The notes under the pieces are model-generated. The model made no database searches. It was not told the origin of the DNA and saw only the letters and a list, made by a program, of their open reading frames with translations. DNA of 64,000 bases from Caldilineaceae bacterium (GTDB lineage Bacteria; Chloroflexota; Anaerolineae; Caldilineales; Caldilineaceae). The stretch is from NCBI GenBank assembly GCA_020634815.1, contig JACKBA010000036.1:1-64000 (forward strand). The letters run 5' to 3'. The position numbers were made by a program, and so were the translations under genes. Every line of letters begins with the position of its first letter. Within the stretch, counting starts at the first letter, position 1. Of the stretch, positions 12,366 through 23,797 are shown piece by piece.

Positions 12366-13007
12366 CTATTGTTTGCCGGCCGTTGCGCGCAGCAGCGCGC
12401 CCACGCGTGCCGCCACCGCCGCATGAATCGCCGCCACCGGCTGCACGGCATCGACGACCAGCCAGCGCGCTGGTTCGTCGGCTGCCAGGCGGTGGTAGCC
12501 TTCACGCACGCGCTCATGGAAGGCCAGTGCCTTGTTCTCCATGCGATTCCACTCCTCGGCCGCGCCGGCGCGCTTGCGCTCCAGCCCGGCCTGCACGTCG
12601 ATGTCGAGATAGACGGTGAGATCGGGCAGCAGCCCGCCGGTGGCATAGGCACCAAGCTGGCGTAGCGGCGCAAGCTCCTGGCCGTGGCCGTAGCCCTGAT
12701 AGGCCAGCGTGCTGTCGGCATAGCGGTCGCACAGCACGACGTTGCCTGCGGCCAATGCCGGCCGGATGACCTCGTCCACCAGTTGTGCGCGTGCGGCCTG
12801 GAAGAGCAGACTCTCCGACCGCGGGCTCATCTCGGTGTGGGCCGGGTCGAGCAGCAACGCCCGCACCGCGTTGCCGATGCGGGTGCCGCCCGGCTCGCGC
12901 GTCGTCGTGACCGCCAGCCCTTCGGCGTCGAGCAGTTCGGCCAGTAGCCGGATCTGGGTTGTCTTGCCGCTTCCCTCGGGACCTTCAAAGGTGATAAAGA
13001 GACTCAC
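12366..13007 (-). CDS. tmk: Thymidylate kinase
   Basis: 213 residues from a GTG at 13007, which opens directly on the conserved LFITFEGPEGSGKTT P-loop region; the frame extends upstream to 13070 without a better signal. TREPGGTRIGNAVR (dTMP binding) and LCDRYADSTLAYQGYG (DRY motif) are present. The enzyme makes dTDP from dTMP. It is followed by darA, an association conserved in many bacteria. No truncation is seen. Confidence 0.95.
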   Translation of the reverse strand: MSLFITFEGPEGSGKTTQIRLLAELLDAEGLAVTTTREPGGTRIGNAVRALLLDPAHTEMSPRSESLLFQAARAQLVDEVIRPALAAGNVVLCDRYADSTLAYQGYGHGQELAPLRQLGAYATGGLLPDLTVYLDIDVQAGLERKRAGAAEEWNRMENKALAFHERVREGYHRLAADEPARWLVVDAVQPVAAIHAAVAARVGALLRATAGKQ

Positions 13008-13252
13008 GCCGGGTTTCGACCGCCTGTGTGACACGCGCCTGGTAGAGAGCCGCCCGCCGCCTTGTTGCACCGGACGGTGACCTGCGTGAGATTATACCAC
13101 CCCTCCGCCAAATCACCCCGCGCCGCAGCAACGCGGGTGCGCCCCGGAAAAGCCCCGGAAAATCGGCGACGTGCACCGCCAACCGCGCAGCGGTGCGCCG
13201 GCGCGGTGATCGTCCGGCTATTCGTGCTGGAGTTCGTCGTTTGTGGAAGAGA

Positions 13253-13280
13253 CAGGCCAGGAGTCGGGTCTCCTGGCCTG
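13253..13280 (-). terminator. Hairpin after the R3H ATPase gene
   Basis: An 11-bp perfect stem (CAGGCCAGGAG paired with CTCCTGGCCTG) with a 6-base loop begins 8 bases after the ATPase stop codon. The following minus-strand bases are only weakly T-rich (TCTTCC), so it is a weak or factor-assisted terminator. The remaining ~245 bases to tmk (13008-13252) hold no gene that I can see. Confidence 0.5.
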
Positions 13281-13287
13281 CGTTGCG

Positions 13288-14967
13288 TCAGCGGCGGAAG
13301 ATGCGCACGCGGCGGTACGGCTCGCGGCCGTAGCTGTGGCTCACCAGGTTGGCGGCCCGCGCCAGTTGGTGCTGCTGGCTGCGGATGGCTGCCGATTGCG
13401 GGCTGAGGATGACGTCCGACGCGCCGCTCAGCACGCGCTGGATGCCCTCCTGCGTCTCGCGCATGGCCTCGTCGAAGGCGTCGATGGGGTCGACCGAGAT
13501 GTTGAAGATGTCGACCAGCACCTGCTCCATTTGCGTGCCGGTGTTGCTGCGCAAGATGTAGACCGGGATGCCGCGGCGCTCGGCATCCTGGATCGGCGCC
13601 GGCTGCTGGCGATAGTAGTTCTTCAGCGTCATCACCGCATCGGCCAGGTTGAGGTTGTCCACGATCTGGATCGGCACGTTGAGGCTGTTAGCCGCCGACC
13701 GCAGCCGGTTCTGGCCGATGCCGTACGGATAGATGCGTACGGTGTTGCGTTTGACCGGTGGCGGCGGTTCGTACTCTTCCGGCGCCGCAAAGGAGTGGCC
13801 GTTCGTCTCCTCTACGAGCTGCTCATCTGGCGTCTCACGGCCGCGGCGGCGCCGCGGCTTGCCGGAGAAGTTGTTCTCCTGCGCCTCGGGCGTCTCGCGG
13901 CGGCTGATGCGAATCTCGCCGCGCTCGTCCACGTAGCGGTCTTCGGGGACCTGCACGCGCCCGCGCAGCAGTGCATCGACCGCCTCGGCGACGTCATGAT
14001 GGATGACCATGTGCTGGCGATCCTTGATCTCGATCAGCACGTCGAAGGTGGGCGGGGCGCGGCGCTCGAGCACGCTCTTCTGCGTCCCGCGGCGGCGCGC
14101 CTCCTCGTCCGAGAGCGTGACCGACTCGATGCCGCCGACGAGATCGCTCAGCGTCGGGTTCATGAGCAGGTTCTCCAGGCTGTTACCGTGCGCGGTGCCG
14201 ATGAGCTGCACGCCGCGCTCGGCAATGGTGCGGGCGGCGATGGCCTCCAGCTCGCGGCCGATTTCGTCGATGATGATCACTTCCGGCATGTGATTCTCCA
14301 CCGCCTCGATCATCACCTCGTGCTGGAGCGACGGGTCCGGCACCTGCATGCGCCGCGAGCGGCCGATGGCCGGGTGCGGGATGTCGCCGTCGCCGGCGAT
14401 CTCGTTGCTGGTGTCGACGATGACCACGCGCTTGACTTCGCTGCGCAAGCGTGCGGCCTCGCGCAGCAGCGTCGTCTTGCCCACGCCGGGCCGGCCCAGC
14501 AGCAGGATGCTGCGCTCGCTGCTGACGATATCTTTGATGATCTCGATGGCGCCGTAGACGGCACGCCCCACGCGACAGGTGAGGCCGATGACATCGCCCT
14601 TGCGGTTGCGGATGGCGGAGATGCGGTGCAGCGTGCGCTCGATGCCGGCGCGGTTGTCGGTGCCGAAGTCGCCGACGCGCTCCACCACCATGCGCAGGTC
14701 GTCCAGCGTGATCTCATGCTTGCTCAGCACGAGTTCGCCGTCGGTAAAGCGGGCCTCGGGCAGACGGCCCAGGTCCATAATGACCTCGATCAGGTTGCCC
14801 TTGCGCTCTGACTGGGCCAGCACCTCGCGGATGCGATCGGGCAGCACAGCCAGGAGCAAATCGAGATCGTCGGTGATTTGGAGTGTGTTCATGTTCGGTT
14901 GTTCAGGTGCGGATATAGGTTCAACAACTTCACGCTGCGGTTGGCGAACGGTTGGTTCGGGTATCAC
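13288..14967 (-). CDS. R3H-domain AAA ATPase (Ycf45/SpoIIIAA-like)
   Basis: 559 residues if the GTG at 14967 is used (it overlaps the upstream stop as TAGTG, with AGGA 8 bases before it); an ATG at 14892 gives 534. The ATPase core has GRPGVGKTTLLREAAR (Walker A, about residues 158-170 of the long form), VIIIDEIGREL (Walker B) and the SLENLLMNPTLSDLVGG segment typical of Ycf45-like proteins. A charged linker follows, then a C-terminal R3H nucleic-acid-binding domain with the RxxxH core (RSQQH) and SHSYGREPYRRVRIF. Such proteins occur in cyanobacteria, Chloroflexota and plastids; a role in RNA or DNA handling is inferred. It overlaps the GNAT-like gene and is probably cotranscribed with it. Confidence 0.85.
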   Translation of the reverse strand: MIPEPTVRQPQREVVEPISAPEQPNMNTLQITDDLDLLLAVLPDRIREVLAQSERKGNLIEVIMDLGRLPEARFTDGELVLSKHEITLDDLRMVVERVGDFGTDNRAGIERTLHRISAIRNRKGDVIGLTCRVGRAVYGAIEIIKDIVSSERSILLLGRPGVGKTTLLREAARLRSEVKRVVIVDTSNEIAGDGDIPHPAIGRSRRMQVPDPSLQHEVMIEAVENHMPEVIIIDEIGRELEAIAARTIAERGVQLIGTAHGNSLENLLMNPTLSDLVGGIESVTLSDEEARRRGTQKSVLERRAPPTFDVLIEIKDRQHMVIHHDVAEAVDALLRGRVQVPEDRYVDERGEIRISRRETPEAQENNFSGKPRRRRGRETPDEQLVEETNGHSFAAPEEYEPPPPVKRNTVRIYPYGIGQNRLRSAANSLNVPIQIVDNLNLADAVMTLKNYYRQQPAPIQDAERRGIPVYILRSNTGTQMEQVLVDIFNISVDPIDAFDEAMRETQEGIQRVLSGASDVILSPQSAAIRSQQHQLARAANLVSHSYGREPYRRVRIFRR

Positions 14968-16025
14968 TAGGCTTTTCCTGAATCGATGGCGGCGGATGAT
15001 GGTACGGACTTCTGCACCGCGTGTGGCGGGGCGAATGAGGTCGGCACGACTTCGCTGGTCGTCTCCACCACGGGTACCGCAGTCGAGACGCTTTCGCGCA
15101 CCCACTTGACTACATGTTTCACCATCCTGACACGGTCACTAAATGGCGCAAAGCCAAACTCATTGAGAATCGTCTCGAGGCCGCCGTGGAAGTCACTCGA
15201 CGCCACGTAGAGCGGTGCGGGCCAGCGTTTCTCCGCAGCCATACGGAGCCCCTGGCCAACAAGCACGCTCAACATCGTCGAATCGGGCTGCAATGTGTCG
15301 GCCCACAATTGCAGCCACGTCCCGCTGCTGCCTGCGGTCAACTGGAACGCGCCGGCTACGATCCCGGCGTCGAGGGCTATGTAGGTAACGCTATTCTCAG
15401 CACGATTGTTCTCCAATAACGGTGGTTGCGCGCCGGATTCGCCGGTGGCGCCTTCGGCCGCCTGCACCGGCTCCGGCACTGTCTTGGTGTAGAGACGCAG
15501 GAGCGCCCAATCGTCGACGGTCGTGCGCGGGCGTACGGTATTGACCGGCGCCACCGGCGCCGCCGCCTCGCGCGGGGTGAAGTGGCGCCAGACCGTCTGC
15601 CGGCAATAGGGCTGGAAGCCGACGCCGGCAAAGGTGTTGACCAACAGCGGCTGATCGGGCACGTCGGCGTAGAGACGGTCGATAGCCAGGCTCGGCGCCT
15701 CGTGGGCCAGGTGCGAAAGCAGCTTGGTCCAGATGGCAGGGTGCCCGCTCGGCGCGGCAATGCTGGGCGCAAGGCACAGGATATCGGCCTCGGGCCGGCC
15801 CGCCCGCCGTACGATCTGGAGCGCGCCCTCGTGCACCAGGCCATGCCCCTCCTGGCGCAGCACGTACGTTACCGCCCCGGCTGTACTCCAGGGCAGGATG
15901 GCGCTCAATGCAACCGGCGCCATGGCGTGAGGTTGAAGGAACGATTGAGCGCAGGGAAGCCGCATAGCCTGACGGCTCAGGCGCTGGATCAGGTAGAGGT
16001 CGCCAAGTTGGAATGGGCGAATCAC
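14967..16025 (-). CDS. GNAT-like N-acetyltransferase-fold protein of unknown substrate
   Basis: 352 residues from a GTG at 16025 (VIRPFQLGDLYLIQRL), a typical opening for this group. The C-terminal half (VAGAFQLTAG, then MLSVLVGQGLRMAAEKRWPAPLYVASSDFHGGLETILNEFGF) looks like a GNAT fold: two strands, a helix carrying the acyl-CoA-binding turn, and a final strand. The N-terminal half has similar spacing (CLAPS, LLVNTFAGVGFQPYCRQTVW), so the protein may be a tandem GNAT. It precedes and overlaps the R3H ATPase gene by one base, so the two products likely act together. I do not recognise a characterised orthologue. Confidence 0.6.
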   Translation of the reverse strand: MIRPFQLGDLYLIQRLSRQAMRLPCAQSFLQPHAMAPVALSAILPWSTAGAVTYVLRQEGHGLVHEGALQIVRRAGRPEADILCLAPSIAAPSGHPAIWTKLLSHLAHEAPSLAIDRLYADVPDQPLLVNTFAGVGFQPYCRQTVWRHFTPREAAAPVAPVNTVRPRTTVDDWALLRLYTKTVPEPVQAAEGATGESGAQPPLLENNRAENSVTYIALDAGIVAGAFQLTAGSSGTWLQLWADTLQPDSTMLSVLVGQGLRMAAEKRWPAPLYVASSDFHGGLETILNEFGFAPFSDRVRMVKHVVKWVRESVSTAVPVVETTSEVVPTSFAPPHAVQKSVPSSAAIDSGKA

Positions 16026-16333
16026 CGGGTTTGAGTCTCCGCAAAGGAGTGCGGTTGGTCCAGATCGTGACTGTGCTAACAACTGGCTTCATTGTATCGC
16101 ACTTTACCGGGCCGGGCAAGTAATCTGCGCCACTAATTACATTATGTTAATAGTTCGTTAATCAAGGAACGCGACAGTAGCACCGATGGCGGCAACAAAA
16201 TCACAGCAAAACCGGCGGTTTACGAAATACCTGAAGCGTGGTAGCATAAGGCATCCGTTACGGATACACTTCACAGCACCATCTTTGCCCTGTAGTAATC
16301 TACAAAGACATATCTTGAAAGGAGCTTCTACGT

Positions 16334-17569
16334 ATGCGTTCAAAAGTCTTGTCCCTGCTACTGGTATTGGTCCTGCTGCTGGCGACCTTCAGCACGGCGC
16401 TCGCGCAGGCCGAACCCTTCTGTGGGGACCTGGATGAGGCCGATTGTGCCCTCCTCACGACGGCGACGGAAAACATGATGGATGTCGCCTCTTACACCGC
16501 CGGCGCCGAGTACAGCGCCCAGTTGATCGGTCTCCCCGGGTTGCCCTTGAGCGAGGCGTCCGTGAACGTCATGGTCGGCGGCGCATTTGCCTACGACGAT
16601 GCCGCACTGGCCGCTGCCCAGCAGTTGGGCATGGCGACGAGCCAGGAAGATATCGCCGCTCTCATGAGCGACTCCCCAGAACTCTTTGTCGACTTCTACA
16701 ACGGCTGGTCCTTCGACGCCCAGATTGACGTCGTGGTCAGCGAAGAGCTGGCTGCGGCCCTCTCGGCCGATGCCGGTGTCGCGATTCCCACCGAACTGGC
16801 CGTCCCGCTGATCCTCAAGGATGGCATCCTCTATGTGGATGTCACCGAGCTTGCGCCGCTGATGGAAGGTGGCGCGGGCATGGAAGGTTGGATCGGCTTC
16901 GAACTGGGTCGTGTCATCGAAGCGGCGGCTGAGCAGGGCGCCTTTGAGCAGGCGGCTGCCTCCATGGATCCGGAAGCCATGGCCATGGCCGGTGGCGAAG
17001 ATGCTGCCACCGCGGCTGCCCTCATGGGCATGGCGGCTGCAATGAGCGACCCCACGGCCTTCGAAGAATTCCAGACCATCGTGCGCGCCGACGATGAGGA
17101 TATGGACGGCATGTCCGTCGCCGTCTTCGTCACCAGCTTCGACGTCCTGGCCTTCATCAGCAGCCCGCAGTTTGTGGACCTGATCATGGGTCTGGTTGAC
17201 TCGGGCGCGCTGGGCCCGGATGCCCCGACGGCTGCCGACCTCGAGCAGGGTATGCAGATGCTGGGTCTCATGGGCCCCATGCTCTTCCAGGGTCTGACCT
17301 CGGAAAGCACGACCATGGTCAGTGTCGACGAGCCGAGCTACATCGTGGGCCAGAGCACCCTCTTCAGTTGGGATCTCGCCGGCCTGTTGCAGATGGCTGC
17401 CATGAGCGGCGCCATCCCCGCCGACGAAATGCCCTCCGGCGAGTCGAAGATCGAGATCTTCACCTCGGTGCTGAATGGCGACTTCAACGAGGCGCAGGAG
17501 ATCGAGACGCCGGCCGATGCGCAGATCGTCCCGGCCGAGGCCATGATGCAGTCCGCCGAGACCAACTAA
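16334..17569 (+). CDS. Secreted protein of unknown function (signal peptide, acidic)
   Basis: 411 residues. A clear signal peptide (residues 1-25, VLSLLLVLVLLLATFSTALAQA, cleaved after AQA) is followed by an acidic, Ala/Met-rich mature domain with two Cys residues near its start (CGDLDEADC). The body resembles LppX/LprG-type or DUF-type secreted lipid carriers only loosely (DFYNGWSFDAQIDVVV, LKDGILYVDVTELAPLM), so no family is assigned. A GAAAGGAG ribosome site sits 9 bases before the ATG. The AT-rich 250-base region upstream would hold its promoter. It ends just before a strong bidirectional terminator shared with the convergent META-domain lipoprotein gene. Confidence 0.7.
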   Translation: MRSKVLSLLLVLVLLLATFSTALAQAEPFCGDLDEADCALLTTATENMMDVASYTAGAEYSAQLIGLPGLPLSEASVNVMVGGAFAYDDAALAAAQQLGMATSQEDIAALMSDSPELFVDFYNGWSFDAQIDVVVSEELAAALSADAGVAIPTELAVPLILKDGILYVDVTELAPLMEGGAGMEGWIGFELGRVIEAAAEQGAFEQAAASMDPEAMAMAGGEDAATAAALMGMAAAMSDPTAFEEFQTIVRADDEDMDGMSVAVFVTSFDVLAFISSPQFVDLIMGLVDSGALGPDAPTAADLEQGMQMLGLMGPMLFQGLTSESTTMVSVDEPSYIVGQSTLFSWDLAGLLQMAAMSGAIPADEMPSGESKIEIFTSVLNGDFNEAQEIETPADAQIVPAEAMMQSAETN

Positions 17570-17605
17570 GGCGGGCCGCCGAGTTCCTCCGCTCATACTG
17601 CCGGT

Positions 17606-17645
17606 AAAAAAGAGAGCGCCGCATCGATGCGGCGCTCTCTTTTTT
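17606..17645. terminator. Bidirectional intrinsic terminator
   Basis: A perfect GC-rich palindrome (GAGAGCGCCGCAT on one arm, ATCGAT at the centre) is flanked by an A-run on the left (from 17606) and a T-run on the right (to 17645). It therefore forms a rho-independent terminator in both directions, between the secreted protein gene (stop 17569) and the convergent lipoprotein gene (stop 17668). Confidence 0.92.
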
Positions 17646-17667
17646 GTTGGATCCAGGGGTAGAAAAA

Positions 17668-18771
17668 CTAGTTATCACCAGCCACGTACGAGGCCACCAG
17701 TGCGCCATCCGCCGTGCGCAGTTCAAGCTGATCGCCTTGAATCGTGAAGGTCGCCGCCGTGGGCAGCGCCAACAGGTACTCGGCTTCCTGCTGCATGATC
17801 TCATCGGGGCAGGCCTTGCGCGTCGAGGCCGGCGGGTCGATGGTAATCGACGAACCGTCCGTCGTGTAGCCGCCCATGTAGTTGTTGCAGCCGGCCGAAC
17901 CGCTCAAGGAGCCGTCATCGCCAAAGATCGCCGTGATTTCGGTGTCGGCCAGGACGGAGACTGCGCCGCCGCGACCATTGTTGTAGAAGAGCGCGACCCA
18001 GGTGACGCCCGTCAATGCAGCAGGCTCCAACACGGTGAAGGTCGCAACCGGATTCCCCGCCCCATCGAGCAACGAAAGCTGGCCGTCGGCAATGGCGTAG
18101 GATGCCGTGGCGCCATAGGCGGCCATGAGTTGCATCTCCACGGTCATCTGCGGTTCGGGGCATGCCATCATGGTCATGGGGCCGGGCATGATGCTCAGGC
18201 TCTCGCCGTCGAGCGTGTAGGCGGCGCCGTAGTTGTTGCAGCCGCTGCTGCCGCTGACGGAGCCATCGGCAAAGGTCGCCGTCGCCTCGACGCCGGCGGG
18301 CACCTCGACGAGCGCGCCGCTGTCGTCGGCTACGCTGACGAGCAGCCACGTCGGACCTTCGAGACCGGCGCTATCGGCGGACTCGGCCGCGACCGGCTCC
18401 TTGCTCACCACCTCGACGAGCGTGTACTGCAAGCTCGAGGCATCAGCCGGCGCGTTCTCGACCGGCGTCACCAGCACGCGCAACTCGTACTCGTAGCCCG
18501 GCTCGAACTCGAAGCCCTCGATCTGGCTATAGAAGTACTTGTAGTCGTCTTCAGGATTCTCCTTGACCAGCATGCACTGCATCGGGCCGACACCCACGCA
18601 GTCCACCAGTTCGGGGCCGACGTAGAGCGTGACTTCCTCGCCGGCGGGCGCCGTCTCCTGCGCGGCCGGCTCCTCAGCCGCACCGTCCTGCGGGGGCATG
18701 ATCGGCTGGCAGGCCGCCAGCGCAAGCATCGCCACCAGGGCGACCAACATCCCAACCAAACGTCCGTTCAT
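17668..18771 (-). CDS. Lipoprotein with DUF4377 and two META/HslJ domains
   Basis: 367 residues. A lipoprotein signal peptide ends in LALAAC (lipid-modified Cys ~21). Residues ~45-125 look like DUF4377 (LYVGPELVDCVGVGPMQCMLVKE, GFEFEPGYEYELRV). Two META domains follow, each with the signature SGSSGCNNYGAAY and SGSAGCNNYMGGY and a later MACPEP / KACPDE. META domains resemble HslJ, a heat-inducible outer-surface protein linked to novobiocin resistance; their exact role is unknown. The duplication of META within one protein is common in this fold. The protein is anchored on the outer face of the cytoplasmic membrane. Confidence 0.85.
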   Translation of the reverse strand: MNGRLVGMLVALVAMLALAACQPIMPPQDGAAEEPAAQETAPAGEEVTLYVGPELVDCVGVGPMQCMLVKENPEDDYKYFYSQIEGFEFEPGYEYELRVLVTPVENAPADASSLQYTLVEVVSKEPVAAESADSAGLEGPTWLLVSVADDSGALVEVPAGVEATATFADGSVSGSSGCNNYGAAYTLDGESLSIMPGPMTMMACPEPQMTVEMQLMAAYGATASYAIADGQLSLLDGAGNPVATFTVLEPAALTGVTWVALFYNNGRGGAVSVLADTEITAIFGDDGSLSGSAGCNNYMGGYTTDGSSITIDPPASTRKACPDEIMQQEAEYLLALPTAATFTIQGDQLELRTADGALVASYVAGDN

Positions 18772-18887
18772 CTTCGCTTACTCCTTTATTGATTCATTGC
18801 GTTGGTTTCACAGTGGCAGCCGGCCTCGTAAACGCCCGCTGCCTCCAGATGACGATGACCATGCGGCGATTGTTCCCACGTGCGGGT

Positions 18888-20096
18888 TTACCGGATCAGA
18901 ATCAGCTCGGTCTGCGGTTCGCCCAGGAAGATGGTGCCCTCCTCGGTGACCAGCACGTCCTCTTCCAGCCCCATGTAGCCGTAGCCTTCCACAAAGAGGC
19001 CCGGCTCCACCGTGTAGACGTGGCCCGCTTCGAGCGGATAGTTGGGCGTATCGCCGTAACGCTCCCAGAGCGGGCCAAGCACGCCGCCGCCGTCGTGGCA
19101 GGCGCGGCCGAGGTGGTGGCCGGTGGCGTACTGGAACTCCGGGTAGCCGGCATCGGTCACGACCTTGCGCGCCACGGCGTCGATCTCCTTGCCCGTGACG
19201 CCCGGCTTCATGGCTGCCACCGCCGCCTGGATCGCCCGCACGATGGTCTCGAAGCCGCGCCGCACAGGTTCCGGCGCTTCGCTCTCGCCGGGGCGCAACA
19301 CGTAGAGCACGCGCTGGATGTCGGAGCAGTACTCGTCCTGCTTGATGCCGAAGTCGAAGTGCACCATGTGCCCCGGCTCGATCTTGATCTCCGTGGGGCC
19401 GGCATGGCCGACGGGCGTATCCGGCCCGCTGTTGACGGCCGGGCACGCAGCGCGCTCCCACGAAGTTTCCAGCCCGAGCGCGTCGACCTGGTCGTGCATG
19501 TAGCGGCCGACCTCGCGCTCCTCCTTACCCACCGCGACAAACTCGAAGGTGCGCTGGTAGATGTCGAAAGTGGTAACGATCGCCTGCTTGATGAGCGCAA
19601 CCTCGGCCGCGGTCTTGCGGCTGCGCAGCGCGGTAATGACAGGGCCGGCGGAGACGAAGCGCTCGGCATAGGGCGTGCCGCGCAGGTACTCGTGCAGCAG
19701 CAGGAAGAGACCGTGCGTCAGCCCGTCGGCGTGCGAGTTGTCGGTGGAGTAGTTGAGCGCGATCTGCTGCGGGTCGAGGTCGGCCAGCACCTTGCGCAGC
19801 GGCTCGCTGAAGGCGGCATCGTAGGTGACGACCTCGTCGTAGGCGCCCAGCCGGCGCACATTCTCGGCATCGAAGCGGCCGAGGATGGCGATGCGCCGCC
19901 CCGAGCGGGTGAGGATGAACGCGCTCTGCCAGGTGACGTCGTGGCCATAGATGAAGGGCAGCACGGGGTCGAGCACGGCTGACGTCTCGCGCACGAAGGT
20001 GAGCCAGCAGTCAATGCCTTTCTCCTCCAGGATGCCGGCCGCCTGGTCAAGTTTCTCGCGAATCAGGGTGTAATCTGGGATAGTCTGGATGCTCAT
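18888..20096 (-). CDS. M24-family Xaa-Pro aminopeptidase-like protein
   Basis: 402 residues with the pita-bread fold pattern. Metal ligands are visible in VHFDFGIKQDEYCSDIQR (two Asp), TGHHLGRACHDGGG (His), VEPGLF (Glu) and EEDVLVTEEG (Glu). The N-terminal ~170 residues form the creatinase/prolidase N domain. Family members remove residues before proline or hydrolyse related amide bonds; here the substrate is unknown. The start ATG at 20096 (MSIQTIPDYTLIREKLD) is chosen over the longer frame to 20153 because the N domain begins there. No signal peptide, so cytoplasmic. Confidence 0.88.
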   Translation of the reverse strand: MSIQTIPDYTLIREKLDQAAGILEEKGIDCWLTFVRETSAVLDPVLPFIYGHDVTWQSAFILTRSGRRIAILGRFDAENVRRLGAYDEVVTYDAAFSEPLRKVLADLDPQQIALNYSTDNSHADGLTHGLFLLLHEYLRGTPYAERFVSAGPVITALRSRKTAAEVALIKQAIVTTFDIYQRTFEFVAVGKEEREVGRYMHDQVDALGLETSWERAACPAVNSGPDTPVGHAGPTEIKIEPGHMVHFDFGIKQDEYCSDIQRVLYVLRPGESEAPEPVRRGFETIVRAIQAAVAAMKPGVTGKEIDAVARKVVTDAGYPEFQYATGHHLGRACHDGGGVLGPLWERYGDTPNYPLEAGHVYTVEPGLFVEGYGYMGLEEDVLVTEEGTIFLGEPQTELILIR

Positions 20097-20253
20097 GATG
20101 GTGATTTCTTGTCCAATCGCAGTTGGTGGAAGTTGCCCGGCCATACCTTGCACGGTGATGGGCGTACGTTACCATAAACCGTGGCTGGTAAGAAACTGCC
20201 TTGCGACCGGTGCGGGGATCGAGAGCACACGGGCACAACGGCCTTGTGGGCGG

Positions 20254-20262
20254 TGCTATACT
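20254..20262 (+). promoter_or_regulatory. Extended -10 promoter element
   Basis: TGC followed directly by TATACT (20257-20262) is an extended -10 element in the 190-base divergent region before the membrane protein gene at 20362. No good -35 is seen, as is usual for this class. Confidence 0.45.
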
Positions 20263-20361
20263 GAATAATAGAGAGCGATCCGCGCGATGAGCGGCAAGGT
20301 AGGCACCCGCTGCGCCGTAGCGGACTCCGCTCGGTTCGGACAACGGTCCAAGGAGTGTACG

Positions 20362-20976
20362 ATGAAACCTTCCAGCCAGAAAGTTGCTGCGTGGGTGACG
20401 CGGTGCGTGTTCGGCATTCTTTTTGCCGTCACCCTGGGCCTGATCGTGCGCGATGCGGCCGTCATGGAGCCCAACCCTGGCGACGTTGCCGTCACGGCGG
20501 CCCTGCTGGCGGTGCCTCTGCTGCTGATCTTCTTTGCCCTCGACATCCTGGTCGAGAGCGTCGAGCAGAAGGTGATGACTCACCACCTTTCGCCGCGGCT
20601 GGCAGCCATCTTGCGCTGGACGCCGCGCATTGGTGTGCTGATCTTTGCCGCCTTCATGAGCCTCTTTGCCCTGGACGTCTTCGGCCAGGGGACGAGCCTG
20701 TGGGAGACGACCGTCGGGCTGATGATGCACCTCATCCCGACGGCGCTGCTGCTCGTCGTGCTGCTGGTGGCCTGGCGCTGGCCGTGGATCGGCGGCGTAG
20801 CCTTTCTGCTTGTGGCCGGGCTCTTCGTGCTGCAATTTGGCGGCGGCTGGGGGGATCAGTGGTCGCTCTACCTGCTCTTCGTCGGCACGCCGGCGCTGAT
20901 GGGTGCGCTCTTCCTGGCCAACTGGTGGCTGCGCGACGACATGGGCGCTTCGGACACAGGCATCGGCGCCACGTAG
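20362..20976 (+). CDS. Integral membrane protein of unknown function
   Basis: 204 residues with about five or six hydrophobic helices (around residues 12-32, 44-68, 88-110, 118-140, 142-162, 168-190). The segment between helices 2 and 3 is polar (ESVEQKVMTHHLSPRLAAILRW) and likely cytoplasmic. A good AAGGAG ribosome site precedes the ATG at 20362; a longer frame from 20287 has no such site. I do not recognise a named family. Similar small membrane proteins are frequent in Chloroflexota genomes. Confidence 0.7.
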   Translation: MKPSSQKVAAWVTRCVFGILFAVTLGLIVRDAAVMEPNPGDVAVTAALLAVPLLLIFFALDILVESVEQKVMTHHLSPRLAAILRWTPRIGVLIFAAFMSLFALDVFGQGTSLWETTVGLMMHLIPTALLLVVLLVAWRWPWIGGVAFLLVAGLFVLQFGGGWGDQWSLYLLFVGTPALMGALFLANWWLRDDMGASDTGIGAT

Positions 20977-21068
20977 ATTCGCGACATTGAATCACAGAAC
21001 ATCTTTGAACCACGAAGCGCGCGGAGAGGCGCAGAGAATCAACGGAACGTGTCAGCCGGAGTCCCCAC

Positions 21069-21222
21069 ATTGACCGTTGACCATTGACCATTGACCGTTG
21101 GCCGTTGACCGTTGACCGTTGGCCATTGACCATTGACCATTGACCGTTGACCATTGACCGTTGACCATTGACCGTTGACCATTGACCGTTGACCATTGAC
21201 CGTTGACCATTGACCGTTGACC
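21069..21222. repeat. Tandem array of 22 heptamers (RTTGACC)
   Basis: Twenty-two uninterrupted 7-base units, each ATTGACC or GTTGACC, with two GTTGGCC variants (units 5 and 8). The last twelve units alternate strictly G/A, so the higher-order period there is 14. On the minus strand the frame reads VNGQ-type peptides, but that is a by-product of the repeat. It lies between the membrane protein gene and the acylase gene and runs up to 135 bases before the acylase ATG. Confidence 0.95.
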
Positions 21223-21356
21223 ATTTCCTTTCCCGGCAGTTGATTGCCTTCCTCCGCCGCGGTTGCCGGCGCGCCTGCTTTTCGCTACAATCAGACTACA
21301 TCCAACAACCCATCCCGGCGCGGCGCCGTCGTGCGCGCCAAAACAAGAAGGTTCCC

Positions 21357-23735
<2,379 letters not shown>

Positions 23736-23767
23736 TGGTCGGCAGGTCAAGCACAGGCGTTTCGCGC

Positions 23768-23797
23768 TTGACAGATCTTCCCCGAAGTCGGTACAAT
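23768..23797 (+). promoter_or_regulatory. Consensus promoter of the AOR gene
   Basis: A perfect -35 (TTGACA, 23768-23773) and a near-perfect -10 (TACAAT, 23792-23797) are 18 bases apart. Transcription would start near 23804, giving an unusually long leader of about 195 bases before the ATG at 24001. Confidence 0.8.

Noticed and set aside
16358..17596. Minus-strand frame opposite the secreted acidic protein
   Set aside because: Rich in His/Arg with no domain; the plus-strand gene has a signal peptide, a ribosome site and its own terminator.
21069..21222. CRISPR array
   Set aside because: Units are 7 bases with no spacers, and no cas gene is near.
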